DNA of 62,000 bases from Mesostigma viride (lineage: Eukaryota > Streptophyta > Mesostigmatophyceae > Mesostigmatales > Mesostigmataceae): positions 473,441-535,440 of the forward strand of contig RPFO01000256.1 in assembly GCA_009746045.1 (NCBI GenBank), given 5' to 3'. The number at the start of each line of letters is the position of its first letter. The stretch's first letter is position 1. Position numbers and translations under genes: made by a program. Under the pieces are notes generated by a model. That model saw only the letters and a list, made by a program, of their open reading frames with translations. It was not told the origin of the DNA and did no database searches. Of the stretch, positions 46,031 through 62,000 are shown piece by piece.

Positions 46031-46430
46031 TTATATAATTTAATTTACCAAGCCTTCTGGGTTTGTCCTTGGGCCAGGCCACATCAGAATATCAAGGAGA
46101 CAACCAGCGCAGGCCAGAAATCGGGAGAATCCGGACATGGTACATGTCTCGAGCCTGCCGTTATCTTGTCCGCGTGTTCAAGTCGTTCAGGATGATGAAT
46201 ATGAATGGAGATGGAAATCAGAATATGTCAAACATTTCATCACTTCAAATGATCGAACGCTACTACATTTGGGACCAATCTACAGTGGACATGATATTAC
46301 ACGCACAGATTCTTAGAGCAAGTGCACCGCAGACAAAGATGTTTACAAGGAAGTAGGCAGCATCCTGCCGCCTAAGTTTCTTATTAGTGAATAAATAAAA
46401 AATCCGACCTAAGCCTAACCCTCAATGATC
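46031..46430. other. Spacer, no assigned gene
   Basis: Contains a minus-strand copy of the CTGGCCTGCGCTGGTTGTCT motif (46097-46121) and a plus-strand 97-codon open frame (46063-46356; …MMNMNGDGNQNMSNISSLQM…) with no recognised family. Probably old mobile-element sequence. Confidence 0.45.
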
Positions 46431-46432
46431 AT

Positions 46433-46437
46433 TTACA
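46433..46437 (-). terminator. Possible TGTAA polyadenylation signal of HSP90
   Basis: Minus-strand TGTAA (GCTTGTAAATG), 100 nt past the HSP90 stop. This is the usual distance and motif for green algae. Confidence 0.5.
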
Positions 46438-46536
46438 AGCGCCAACTGGGATAAGTTGACTGATTTCAAGCTGTCCCATTCAAAATGGCTTCAAAAATGG
46501 CAGCTGAGGTTATAGTTTTGTTGCCATCAACATTGT

Positions 46537-48800
46537 TTAGTCGACCTCCTCCATGCGGCTGCCCTCATCAGCACCCTCCTCCAAAGGTGGCAGCTCCTCA
46601 TCAGCGGCATCCTCCACATCCTCGTCAATGCTGAGGCCCAGCTTGATCATGCGGTGGATACGGTTGCCGAACGTGATGGGCTCGTCCAGGGTGAAGCCAG
46701 AGGTCAGCATGGCAGTCTCGAACAGGAGCATGACCAAGTCCTTCACGGTCTTGTCGCTCTTGTCCGCGTCCGCACGCTTGCGCAGCTCGCCGATGATGGC
46801 GTTGTCCGGGTTGATCTCCATCGTCTTGCGCGAGGACATGTACATGGCCGACGAGCTGTCACGCAGCGCCTGCGCCTTCATGATGCGCTCCATGTTGGCG
46901 CTCCAGCCGTACTCACCAGTGACCAGGCAACAGGGCGAGTCGACGATGCGGTCCGAGACCACCACCTTCTCCACCTTCTCGCCCAGGATGTCCTTCATCA
47001 GCTTGCACAGGCCCTCAAACTGGGCCTTGACCTCCTCCTTCTTCTTCTCCTCCTCCGTCTCATCCAGCTTCAGGCCCTCCTTGGTGGCGCTGACCAGCTT
47101 CTTGCCGTCGTACTCCTTCAGCTGCTGGACTGCGTACTCATCGATGGGGTCGGTCATGTACAGCACCTCGATGCCGCGCTTCTTGAGCTTCTCCAGGAAG
47201 GGCGAGTTCTCGACCGCCGCGCGCGACTCGCCAGTGATGTAGTAGATGTCTTTCTGGCCCTCCTTCATGCGGGTCACGTAGTCCTTGAGGCTGGTCATCT
47301 CATCGCCCGACTTGGTGGATGGCCAGCGCAGCAGCTCCGCCAGCTTGGGCCGGTTCTGGCTGTCCTCGTGGACACCCAGCTTGAGGTTCTTGGAGAAGGC
47401 CTCGTAGAACTTCTTGTAGTCCTCCTTGTTCTCGGCGATCTCCGCGAACATCTCCAGGCACTTCTTGACCAGGTTCTTGCGGATGACCTTGAGGATCTTG
47501 TTCTGCTGCAGGGTCTCACGGGAGATGTTCAGGGGCAGATCCTCAGAGTCGACGACACCCTTGACAAAGCTCAGGAACTCAGGGATGATCTCCTCGCAGT
47601 TGTCCATGATGAAGACACGGCGCACATACAGCTTGATGTTGTTGGGCTTCTTGCGTGTGTCGAACAGGTCGAAGGGGGCGCGCTTGGGCACGAACAGGAT
47701 GGACTTGAACTCCAGCTGGCCCTCCACCGAGAAGTGCTTGACCGCCAGGTGGTCCTCCCAGTCGTTGGACAGCGACTTGTAGAAGGCAGCATACTCGTCC
47801 TTGGAGATGTCCTCAGCTGGCCGCATCCAAATTGGCTTCTGCTTGTTCATCTGCGACCACTCGTGGTGCACCTCCTTGACCTTCTTCTTCTTCTTGGACT
47901 TGTCCTTCTTGTCATCATCCTCCTCCACGTCCTCCACCTTGCCCTCCTCATCCTTCTTCTCCGTAGCCTCCTCCTCATCATCAGACACCTCCTTCTCAGT
48001 GGTCTTCTCTGTCCACAGGGAGATCGGGTAGCTGATAAACTCAGAGTGCTTCTTGACCAGGTCCTTCAGGCGGCGCTCCTCCAGGTACTCGAGCTGGTCC
48101 TCCTTGAGGTGGAGGACAATCTTCGTGCCACGCTTCACGTCAGAGGCCTCCTCCTCGGTCAGCTTCTTGACGGTGAAGGAGCCGCCCGCCTGGGATTCCC
48201 AAACATAGGCATCGTCGTCATTGTGCTTGCTGGTCACAACGACACGGTCGGCGACCAGGTAGGCAGAGTAGAAACCGACACCGAACTGGCCGATCATGCT
48301 AATGTCGGCACCAGCAGTCAGAGCCTCCATAAAGGCCTTGGTGCCCGAGCGCGCGATCGTGCCCAGGTTGTTGACCAGGTCGGCCTTGGTCATGCCGATA
48401 CCGCTGTCAATCAGTGTCAAGGTGTTGTTCGCCTTGTCAGGGATGATGTGGATGAAAAATTCAGGCTCGGCATCAAGCTTGCTCTTGTCGGTAAGGGACT
48501 CGAAGCGAATCTTATCGAGGGCATCGGACGCATTCGAAATAAGCTCGCGGAGAAAGATCTCCTTGTTGCTGTAGAAAGTGTTGATGATCAGAGACAGCAA
48601 TTGATTGATCTCGGCCTGCGACAGAAATGCGCCATTAAAAAACAACACAACGGGACAAATCAGTCAGCACATGTGAACAAAGGCGTACCGGGCGACACTT
48701 CGAACGAAAAATCGGCAGTCGTCGGCATTCACTCATCACAAACTGCAGCAAACGCTCAGCAAACGCTCACCTGGAAGGCAAAGGTTTCGACGTCCGCCAT
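46537..48800 (-). CDS. HSP90A: Cytosolic HSP90 molecular chaperone
   Basis: Two exons: 48771-48800 ([10 protein letters not shown]) and 46537-48615, with a GT-AG intron of 155 bp, giving 702 aa. HSP90 is an ATP-driven dimeric chaperone that matures kinases, receptors and other clients in the cytosol. Visible features: the GHKL ATPase domain with [15 protein letters not shown] (Asn and Glu for Mg-ATP), [21 protein letters not shown] and [13 protein letters not shown]; an acidic/lysine-rich charged linker at about 214-262; a middle domain with the catalytic-arginine loop DLPLNISRE; and a C-terminus ending MEEVD, the TPR-co-chaperone docking tail of cytosolic forms. There is no transit peptide or ER signal. 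Length is normal for the family. The start has good ATG context (ACAACCATGGCG) and exon 1 matches the family N-terminus. The frame is intact with no missing key residue. A heat-shock-element-like site lies upstream. Confidence 0.97.
48746..48770 (-). repeat. 11-bp duplication at the HSP90 donor site
   Basis: Directly after the exon 1 end the intron reads GTGAGCGTTTGCTGAGCGTT then TGCTGCAG, so TGAGCGTTTGC is present twice in a row, overlapping the donor. Confidence 0.85.
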
Positions 48801-49575
48801 GGTTGTCGAGCTAGTGCGGGCACTAGGAAGACGACGGAGTGCGTCCTGGGATTGATGCTCGTCTGGCTGCCACCGCCGCCAAAGGAAATACTGGTGTGAT
48901 ATGCGCTGTCGGGCTCTTCTAGTCTCGACGTTCACCCCGCGATGTTCCAGACGTTTCGCAGGCGTGCACGCATTTCCCGCGCGCACGCCGCTTTGCCAGG
49001 GCAGCAACCAGAAGGTTCCCCACTCCCCCGCTTGACAGGTGGCGCGGCGCGAATGTATTTTTGACAGGTACTCCACGCTGGAACAGGCGCCGCGCGCGAC
49101 CCGGCACCGACGCGCGTGCCCAGGTTAAATTTAGTGCGGCGGGCCAGCGGAAAGTTACACGTTGGGAGCGTTACGAGAGATCCCGTCCAAACCGTCACGT
49201 GAGACTTGGCTGCGTCAGATGATCGACCGTGGCCGCGAAGGCGCGACCATGCATACTGCACGTTAGTGACGTTACCAGCAGCCCCCCACCATCTCCGCGA
49301 GGATGCACGGCCAATCCACTGCATGCAGGCGCGTTCACAGATACTAGAAGGGTGTTTTGCAATTACTGCCGACAATTTACTGAGGGCTAAGCTCAAATTT
49401 GCAGTCCCTATGCGTAATTAACCTTTTTTCGCGCACTATTCCCAGCATCGACTGCACGACGCACCCTTAACTACTGCTTGCAGAGTCAGGCATTCTCACA
49501 ATGCGACGAACATTATAGCGTCACAAAAGCAACCCATTTCAAGTTTTTGGTTTACTTCCACCGCCAGCCGCCACC
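48801..49575. promoter_or_regulatory. Divergent intergenic region between HSP90 and the IGPS-like gene
   Basis: 775 bp separate the two start codons, which point away from each other. It must hold both promoters and 5' UTRs. No clear TATA box is seen for either gene at a convincing distance. The IGPS-like start has a strong context, GCCGCCACCATG. Confidence 0.75.
48944..48956 (-). promoter_or_regulatory. Heat shock element-like site
   Basis: On the minus strand GAAACGTCTGGAA fits nGAAnnTTCnnGAAn in spacing with one mismatch (GTC for TTC), 144 bp upstream of the HSP90 ATG. A second two-unit match GAAGGTTC lies at 49011-49018. Heat-shock factor control of HSP90 is expected. Confidence 0.6.
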
Positions 49576-56090
<6,515 letters not shown>

Positions 56091-56500
56091 GCAGCCGTAA
56101 CTTGCGTGTTCCAAGGAATGGGCAGCATGCTATAAATGAGACAACCAGATGATTATAGCAATAGGTATCAACCAGGTTGGCAATACGTTGGCACATCAAA
56201 TACGTCGGCCTCCAAAATACGGGTATATACGTTGACTTTATATACGTTGTCTCCTTGATATACGTTGAGCCCGGCAGAATACGTCACTAGAATACGGCAG
56301 TGTGCAGTCTTCCCTATGGGCATGGTTATGAAGGGGCCTTTAGAGTTTAGGCCTTAAGGGCATAGTTATGCATGGATATCACTCATGGCAAGTTGCAGAA
56401 CACACTGACAACCATTACCATGAATGAGACGACCAGTTATCATCGACCATGTCAAATGAGTCATGAATGAATAATTATTTTAACAACCACATAACAGCTC
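56091..56500. other. 3' flank of the IGPS-like gene
   Basis: No gene. ATACGTTG recurs three times (about 56218-56270), near GTTGTCTCCTTGAT (56246), the tail of the LTR-type dispersed motif. No TGTAA signal was found close to the stop. Confidence 0.5.
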
Positions 56501-56504
56501 CACT

Positions 56505-56957
56505 ATTGGCAGGCATTGAAAGAGCGGCTCTGAGCCGCGTGAAAGGAAATTGCGTTCTCAACAAAGAAGTTGGCCACCAGGAGATGGCACTCCTCTTCGT
56601 CTGTGGGGCTCACAAACCTCGTGATTGTCTGCTGGCGAGGATCTCCTGCACCGGCCGACCCCGAAGCAAGGCCGTGGCGGCTCTCCGCCAAATGTTGTCC
56701 TGGAGCAGAGGTGCTGCATGCTGCTTCCTCGCCTTCAGCCCGGCCTTCTTGCCCCACAACTCCTGGAATTCTAACCTCCGTTTCTGCCCAATCTTTGTGT
56801 CAGGGAAAGCATCTATGCCCTGCCCTGCGATGCCCGCAAAATGTGCGCGCATCCGGGTCGCACTAGTCTGCTTACCATCGCCACTGGTAAAATTGTGGCC
56901 GCAAAATGAGCAGCTAAACTTCAGCTGCGAAACCGTTTTCCCCAGAGCATACTTCAC
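56505..56957 (-). pseudogene. hAT-family transposase remnant with BED zinc finger
   Basis: The minus strand starts with LKFSCSFCGHNFTSGDGKQT-SATRMRAHFAGIAGQGIDAF, a BED-type finger (C-x2-C … H) as found at the N-terminus of hAT transposases. It continues with a basic region, then shifts frame to QQTITRFVSPTDEEECHLLV-ANFFVENAISFHAAQSRSFN. That matches the hAT segment usually reading 'FFyxNgIPFnvxxSpxF'. It stops shortly after, so the DDE catalytic part is missing. The last BED Cys/His is replaced by Phe. A decayed transposon fragment is the best reading. Confidence 0.75.
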
Positions 56958-57474
56958 CGTGACAGGTTTTTTTTCTTTTCTTTTTTTTTTCCTTGCTAGA
57001 AACTATGCGCCGGCGGCCCTTTTTCTGGCATGGCTGCAAAAACACGTTTGCCCTTTGCGCAAAATCCAATGGCACACCGCCATGAAATATTAATAATACA
57101 GGCTCTATGTATGTTACGTACCACGCTCCCAACGCAGCTGGCATTTTTATCCTGTTGGCACTCTCTCCGTGTCATTTCAGTTAGCTTGCCAATTAAGTCA
57201 TTACTGGAATTGCGAGAATGCATACTTACCAAAAAAAAAAAGCCGAAAGGACCTGCTGGGCCAAGTTCGTAGTTTACAATCAAGCATAGAAGAAAAATTT
57301 GGCCGTGGAGGAAGGTGCCGCACCACGGTCCGGTTGGCCTGGCGCCAAGCGCTGCCCCAGCTCGTGCCGCGAAAATTTCCGGAAGTCCAAATCACGTATT
57401 CGGGACAAAATACGCGTATAATACGTCAGGGCAAAAAAAACACGCATTGCCGTATTTATTTTGACAATACGCAC

Positions 57475-57545
57475 GCATTTGCCAACCTCGCATTTGCCAA
57501 CCTCGCATTTGCCAACCTCGCATTTGCCAACCTCGCATTTGCCCA
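57475..57545. repeat. 15-bp repeat GCATTTGCCAACCTC
   Basis: Four perfect tandem copies plus a partial one, abutting the 5' truncation point of the following retroelement. Confidence 0.97.
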
Positions 57546-58008
57546 AGGTGTACTGGAGGGGCGGGGATCCGTGATGATCAACCACAAGATGTTGTCGCCC
57601 CCTGCGGGCTAGAATAGCCCTATAGCTTGACGGCCATTGGTTGGTAGTCACTGCCGCCATGGCAGCCATGCCCGCTAGAATGCCCGCTATAACGCACGGT
57701 ACACAAGCTGCAGCCATGCATAGCCTTAGCCTTAGCCTTTGTACAGCCATGCTACGTCCTGGCTATGATCAGAGTACTTGCCCACGCTCCTTGTTATGAT
57801 ATGCTCACATGGGTCTTATTGCACCCACAGCATTTGCCGGATCGTTTATCGTGTCCAATTGCAGCTGTGGCATGCCTCTTCTGGCATGAAGGAGAAAGGG
57901 GGCCCTTTCTTCCTGTCTCTGCCCTTTCTTCCTGTTGTGCACACACACTACACAGGTGCTCCGTGACTCCTCAACGGGAGCTCACGAGCTAGTTTAATTA
58001 ATTAATTG
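57541..58008 (+). mobile_element. 5'-truncated ORF1-only element 3' end (family A')
   Basis: Begins inside the ORF1 C-terminus (CCAAGGTGTACTGGAGGGGC, PKVYWRG) and continues through the stop and the 3' UTR shared with 38820-39310. It ends with hairpin CTCCTCAACGGGAG (57967-57980) and a TTAA tail (57993-58008). Confidence 0.85.
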
Positions 58009-58203
58009 CCAACCTGGGGTATCAAAAGCTTGTCTTCTTGCAGGGTGGCCCCAACCCCCCCCGGGGACACCCTCCGGAGCGTTGGCTACATTTGACGCCA
58101 ATGGCGGTAATCCGGTATATATATATGACAGACTTATTGACGTTTCGGTGGCGCGGCCCTTGGCTCTTAGCCACGTGGCTGGGCCTCCCTCACGGCAGGT
58201 TAC

Positions 58204-58646
58204 ACGGCGGACCGGGCGGAGCGGGCCAAGCTCCTGGCCTACGGCGACGTCGGGCACCATCGTGTGGTGCCCTTTGTCCTGGAGGAGTTTGCCGTGCCAT
58301 GGGGCCCCTGACCTCCGCCTTCTTCAAGGAGTGTTGCCGGCTCCGGGAGGACCGGCTGGACCTGGAGGGCCAGCGGGCCCCATGGTCGGCGCGGACCTGG
58401 ACGTCATATTGGCGTCAGCGCTTGTCGGTGGCGCTGACTCGGGCCATGGCTGACATCATGCTCCGCCGTACGCGGGCTGATTTTGCGGTGCAGCAGGGCT
58501 ATTAGGTTCCTCCCGTTAGGCGTTTCCATTGGTCTTATCGTAGTATAGAGCTTTGACATGGCTCTGTATATAGGTTTATAGCTGGGCGTTTGCTTTGGTT
58601 TGAGTGATTTCACTCTGCTGTAAGTAATTATATTTTTAATATATAT
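58204..58646 (+). mobile_element. 5'-truncated LINE 3' end (family C), second copy
   Basis: Near-identical to 10850-11290. It includes the C-terminal frame ending at a TAG (58502-58504), the GAGTGATTTCACTC hairpin and the TTTTTAATATATAT end. A small insertion/deletion near 58290 shifts the frame relative to the other copy. It abuts the ATTA tail of the next, minus-strand element. Confidence 0.7.
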
Positions 58647-59945
58647 ATTAATTAATTAATTAATTAAACTCGTGCTCCCGTTGGGGAGTCACGGAGCACC
58701 GAAGTGCTTTTAATCCCTGTGTGTGCACAACAGGAGAAAGGGCAGAGACCCCCAGTCTCCTTCATGCCTAAGGCATGCCACAGCTGCATTCGGGCGCGCT
58801 AGCTAAACCGACACGCTAACGATCCGGCAGCCTGTGGGTGCAATAAGACCCGTGTGAGCGTATCATAACAAGGAGCGTGGGCAAGTAATCTGATCGAAGC
58901 CAGGACGTAGCATGGCTGTACAAGGACTAAGCTAAGGCTATGGCTGGTTGTGTACCGTGCGTTAGCGGTGCACGTGACTAGGTAAGGTGGCACAACTAGG
59001 CAAACATTCTAAGCATGGCTGCCATGGCGGCATGCAGTGACTACCATGGAAGTAAAGCTAGACAAGCTATTCTAGCCCGCTGGGGGCGTCCACATCTTGT
59101 GGTTGATCATCAGGTCCCCGCCCCTCCAGTACACCTTGGGCTTCTGGGGGTCCTGCTTGTGGCGGAGGTATTCAGGCCACAGGTCACGTCGCTGCTGCTG
59201 CTGAGCGGGGGTCAGGTCGTCGTCCAGCGTCCAGGTGAGGTCGTGCAACCGCTTGCGACGAGAGAGGAACCGCTGCTTGTCCTCACGGGAGGGGAAGGTG
59301 AGCAGGACTGGTGGGGGAGCCGCCTTGTCCCGTGCATGGGGAAGGCGGTGGCACCCACGCAGTTCTACCTCACCTACCAGGCCCATGAGGGTAAGGAGCT
59401 GGTCCTTAAGCTCGTCGGCAAGGGAGGTTGACGTCTCACCTGGCTTCTGGGGGAAGCGACGCAGCACCACCCGGCAGTCGCGGCGGGCGCGGTCGGTGGC
59501 CTCCCGTTGTTGAGCCTGGCGAAGGTCTTCAAGCTCCTGGAGCTTCGTAGCGATGGCGTCGGTGGTGGAGGCGGTCGCTGTCCGCAGCAGGTCCGCATAG
59601 GAGAGGGGCGGGAGGTCACCAGCATCCAGCCGGGGTGGCTGGGATGCGATGGTGGCCGTCTGCTCCGCGATCTTTGGGACCTGTGAGGCAAGGGCCTCGG
59701 TGTGGGCGGTGATGGCCTCAAGCTTCTTCATGAGCACGCCGCACTTGCCCTCCACCTGGTTAAGGCGAGAGACAAGTGCAGCGTGCGTCTCAGATGCCTG
59801 CGCCGCGGTGTGCAGCGTCGTGAACTGGGGCTGAAGCTTGTGGACGACCTTGGTCTCCACATTGGAGACCCGGGCCTCCACCGTGTTGAGCGTCGTGTTC
59901 AGCGAGGTCAGCTTCTCGGCCAACGGCCAGGTCACGTCACTAGGA
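58647..59945 (-). mobile_element. ORF1-only non-LTR retrotransposon, best-preserved copy
   Basis: Minus strand: a long open ORF1 (next entry), about 390 bp of 3' UTR, hairpin CTCCCCAACGGGAG (58675-58688) and a TTAA tail (58647-58668). It is cut at the 5' end near 59940, inside ORF1. As in the 37080-39316 copy, the 3' UTR follows ORF1 directly with no reverse transcriptase. Confidence 0.82.
59072..59935 (-). CDS. L1-type ORF1p-like retrotransposon protein, 5'-truncated
   Basis: About 287 open codons with no stop. By comparison with the plus-strand copy at 37857, roughly 40 N-terminal residues, including the start codon, are missing. Domain order: a heptad-like coiled-coil region (LNTTLNTVEARVSNVETKVV … LVSRLNQVEGKCGVLMKKLE), a linker with LPPLSYADLLRTATA, an RRM-like part with CRVVLRRFPQKPGETSTSLA, and a C-terminal domain with VLLTFPSREDKQRFLSRRKR, LDDDLTPAQQQQRRDLWPEY and YWRGGDLMINHKMW. 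L1 ORF1p binds RNA as a trimer and assists target-primed reverse transcription; that role is inferred from layout only. The intact frame points to a recent insertion. Confidence 0.75.
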   Translation of the reverse strand: MTWPLAEKLTSLNTTLNTVEARVSNVETKVVHKLQPQFTTLHTAAQASETHAALVSRLNQVEGKCGVLMKKLEAITAHTEALASQVPKIAEQTATIASQPPRLDAGDLPPLSYADLLRTATASTTDAIATKLQELEDLRQAQQREATDRARRDCRVVLRRFPQKPGETSTSLADELKDQLLTLMGLVGEVELRGCHRLPHARDKAAPPPVLLTFPSREDKQRFLSRRKRLHDLTWTLDDDLTPAQQQQRRDLWPEYLRHKQDPQKPKVYWRGGDLMINHKMWTPPAG

Positions 59946-59950
59946 GTTAA

Positions 59951-60260
59951 TTTGAAGCCCCCGTAACCTGTCCGGTAACTTCGACGCCCCCGTAACCTGC
60001 CCGGTAACTTCGACGGGCCAGGTTACGGGTCCGTATTCGTTGGCGGTTTGGGTTACCGGACCGGTTACGGTACCATTCGGAATATTGGCCCCGAGATTCG
60101 GTACGGCCCAGTAACTGGGCCGGTTATGTTTACGGGGGCGTGAACGGCTTCGGTTCAGGTTACGTTGGGGTATACGGGACGGGTCAGGTAGTGGTTACGG
60201 CGCCATAGCTGCCCCAATATTAGGCACTGGGGTGGTTACGGAGCCGTTATCGTTAACTGG
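59951..60260. other. Cluster of GGTTAC / GTAACC motifs
   Basis: About 15 occurrences of GGTTAC or its complement within 300 bp, several as CCGGTAAC…GGTTACGG inverted pairs (for example GGTTACCGGACCGGTTACGG at about 60050). No coding. Structured or repeat-derived DNA of unknown kind. Confidence 0.6.
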
Positions 60261-61119
60261 ATCGTAAACCGCGACATAGCTGGCAGCTCAGCTTGTTCGT
60301 TATAATATTCCCGAAAACGTTAGTGTTTTCGTTTTTTGAGTTTCGCTTTTAATTGTCCGGCATTGACGTGAATAAATATGGGGGTGCGAAATCCGTCTGT
60401 TTCTTGCTTCATGCAATGCATATCTTTGTCGTCAGATAATCAGCTCTTTAGGCTATGCCCGACCTTCCTATACTGCCAGCCTGCGGCAATGAGCCAGCAG
60501 AAGATATGGCGTGCCCAAGATTCCGCGCGAAGGCCGCTAATGGTCTTCCGGATGTGCAGTAAGTGCGGTAAAAGCTGCGAAAATTGCTTATAATGCCTGT
60601 AGGAAGCTCTTTGCGACAGTGTTTCCAAGCGAGTTCATTGTTCTTTTGACGCCAGATACAAAAGGCAAAGGGGGGCATCGTTTTTATTAGTCGGCAGTGC
60701 GGTTTCGAGAAGTGATGAGTCGGGCAGACGACCTCGCCACGACACCCTCGGCCCAAGCTTCGCATATCCCGGCAGCCATAAAGAAGCGCAGATTAAGCCA
60801 GGTGAGCGAGCCAGAGGGCCCAGAATCGTTGCTAACGCAAGGCAGCTTCTAAAAGGGTAGAAAGCTGGGTTGTTAAGACTTTCTCAAGAGCATGGTGCAG
60901 TGGTTATTGCCACCTTGTCCAGAGATTTGCCCTTGTCTTTCTGATTTAAAGACTGTTTTAAAGAGGGATGGGAGAACGTTTCCAACGTTGTAGCTTATTC
61001 ATTACTGTGAAGAAAGAGCCTTTTCAGTTGCTGACAATGAGATGGAAGCTGTCTCATGCAAATTAACCAGGCAATGCAAGTGATGCAAGGTGAGGCCATG
61101 CATGGCTGATATTGCCTTC
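60261..61119. other. No assigned gene
   Basis: Short open frames on both strands (the longest about 105 codons on the minus strand, 60448-60765) have no recognisable domain. They overlap antisense frames, so no gene is called. Confidence 0.5.
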
Positions 61120-62000
61120 ATGCGTGAGTTGAGCAGGAGACTGGCTGGGTGTGTGGCTGGCTAGGTGAGCGGGGCGTGTATGGGGTGTTGCAATGGTGAG
61201 GGCATGCGAGGCGGGCACATGCCTGGCTGGTTTGGGTGTTGGGTAGTTAGGTGGTTCGGTGATTGTGTTGTTGAGTGGTTAGGTGGTTAGGTGGTTGTAT
61301 AGCTGGGTGATTGGTTGTTTGGTTGTTTGATTGCCCAGAGAGCCTTGGGTGGGAGGCTTGGGCTATAGATGCTTCAAGGGATGCCTAGGCGTGGGTGGGT
61401 TCAATGGCAGGTGGGTGGCTGATAGGTGGATGCTTTGGTAAATGGCTGGCTGCGTAGGTGGGAGCACAGGCAGTTGGAGAGGGTGGGTGGCTGGCTGGCT
61501 GGTCATGGTGGGTGGATGAGTGCAAGGGCGGTCGGTTATTGGCAGATGCCCAGGTGGCTGGGTGATGATAGGCTTTGGGGACTTTGAAGTGGGTGGGTTG
61601 TTGGATGCATGAGTGAAACAACTGCACGTTTTTGAGGGTGGTGTGTTGGTGGTTGGTTGGTTAGGGATGTATGTGTGTGTGTGGGTTGGTGGGTGGGCCA
61701 TTGGTGGCTGGTGGCTGGTGGATGTGTAGATGACTAGATGTGGGTGGGTGGGCGAAGGGACGGGTAGATGGACGGGTGGGCGCACAGATATGGATGCGTG
61801 GATGGGTTTATGGTTGGGACCGACTCACCTATCACGGGTGAAGGGCTGTGCAGGTTTGGGGTGAGGTAGGTGCCGGGGTGCTGGCTGAGAAAATGCATGT
61901 GTGGGTGGGTCAGTGGGTATAAGGGTGTGGGGGCAGTGAATGGTTGAGTGGGTAGGTGCGTGGGTGGGTCAACTGTGGGTGGCCGGACGGGTGCATATGG
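61120..62000. repeat. GT-rich degenerate GGTGGGTGG / GGCTGG sequence
   Basis: Low-complexity G/T-rich strand with many GGTGGGTGG, TGGCTGGCTGG and GGTTGGTTGG motifs up to the window end. No coding signal. Confidence 0.75.

Noticed and set aside
46654-48855. 733-codon plus-strand open frame opposite HSP90
   Set aside because: It is the antisense shadow of the GC-rich HSP90 exon and also reads through its intron; it has Leu/Val/Asp-rich composition and no domain.

Overview
The window is nuclear DNA of a eukaryote, most likely a chlorophyte green alga. The coding exons are GC-rich with GT-AG introns, and TGTAA poly(A)-type signals lie 3' of two genes. The HSP90 is of the cytosolic MEEVD type. 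A second gene starts with a plastid-transit-like leader, and a third resembles OM47, a mitochondrial outer-membrane barrel family of land plants. There are no bacterial operons, rRNAs, tRNAs or CRISPR arrays that I can see. The species cannot be named from the sequence alone.

Three genes are well supported. (1) An OM47-like gene occupies 11947-31524 (+). It has 14 exons totalling only 1,644 nt spread over 19.6 kb; all splice phases agree and give 547 aa. (2) Cytosolic HSP90 lies at 46537-48800 (-), with a 10-codon first exon and one short intron. (3) A plastid-targeted protein with the fold of indole-3-glycerol-phosphate synthase, but lacking several catalytic residues, lies at 49576-56090 (+) in four exons. 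Genes 2 and 3 are divergent and share a 775-bp intergenic region containing a heat-shock-element-like site.

Layout. 1-2.5 kb: 40-bp minisatellite. 2.6-4.1 kb: CTG-type triplet tract and G-rich duplications. 4.1-11.3 kb: mostly unassigned, with one possible minus-strand exon, simple repeats, a 200-bp direct-repeat pair and a LINE 3' fragment. 11.9-31.5 kb: the OM47-like gene, with introns holding minisatellites, an LTR remnant and a mariner/pogo-like MITE. 32-46 kb: a nest of decayed non-LTR retrotransposons in both orientations (ORF1-only elements, RT pseudogenes, 3' ends with microsatellite tails), a GC-rich decayed ORF with a RING finger, and a solo LTR with a perfect target duplication inside a LINE. 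46.5-56.1 kb: HSP90 and the IGPS-like gene, whose second intron carries 1.5 kb of pentanucleotide satellite. 56.5-60 kb: a hAT transposase remnant and three LINE-type 3' ends. 60-62 kb: unassigned and GT-rich.

The most unusual signal is in the introns. At many exon-intron boundaries of the three genes, a short piece spanning the splice junction (exon end plus intron start, or intron end plus exon start) has been duplicated in tandem, from two copies to about nine, then left to decay inside the intron. One complete exon is duplicated with the same phases. This looks like intron growth seeded at splice junctions. Separately, two retrotransposon families share a CTCC-CAAC-GGAG terminal hairpin just before a TTAA or TTAC microsatellite tail.
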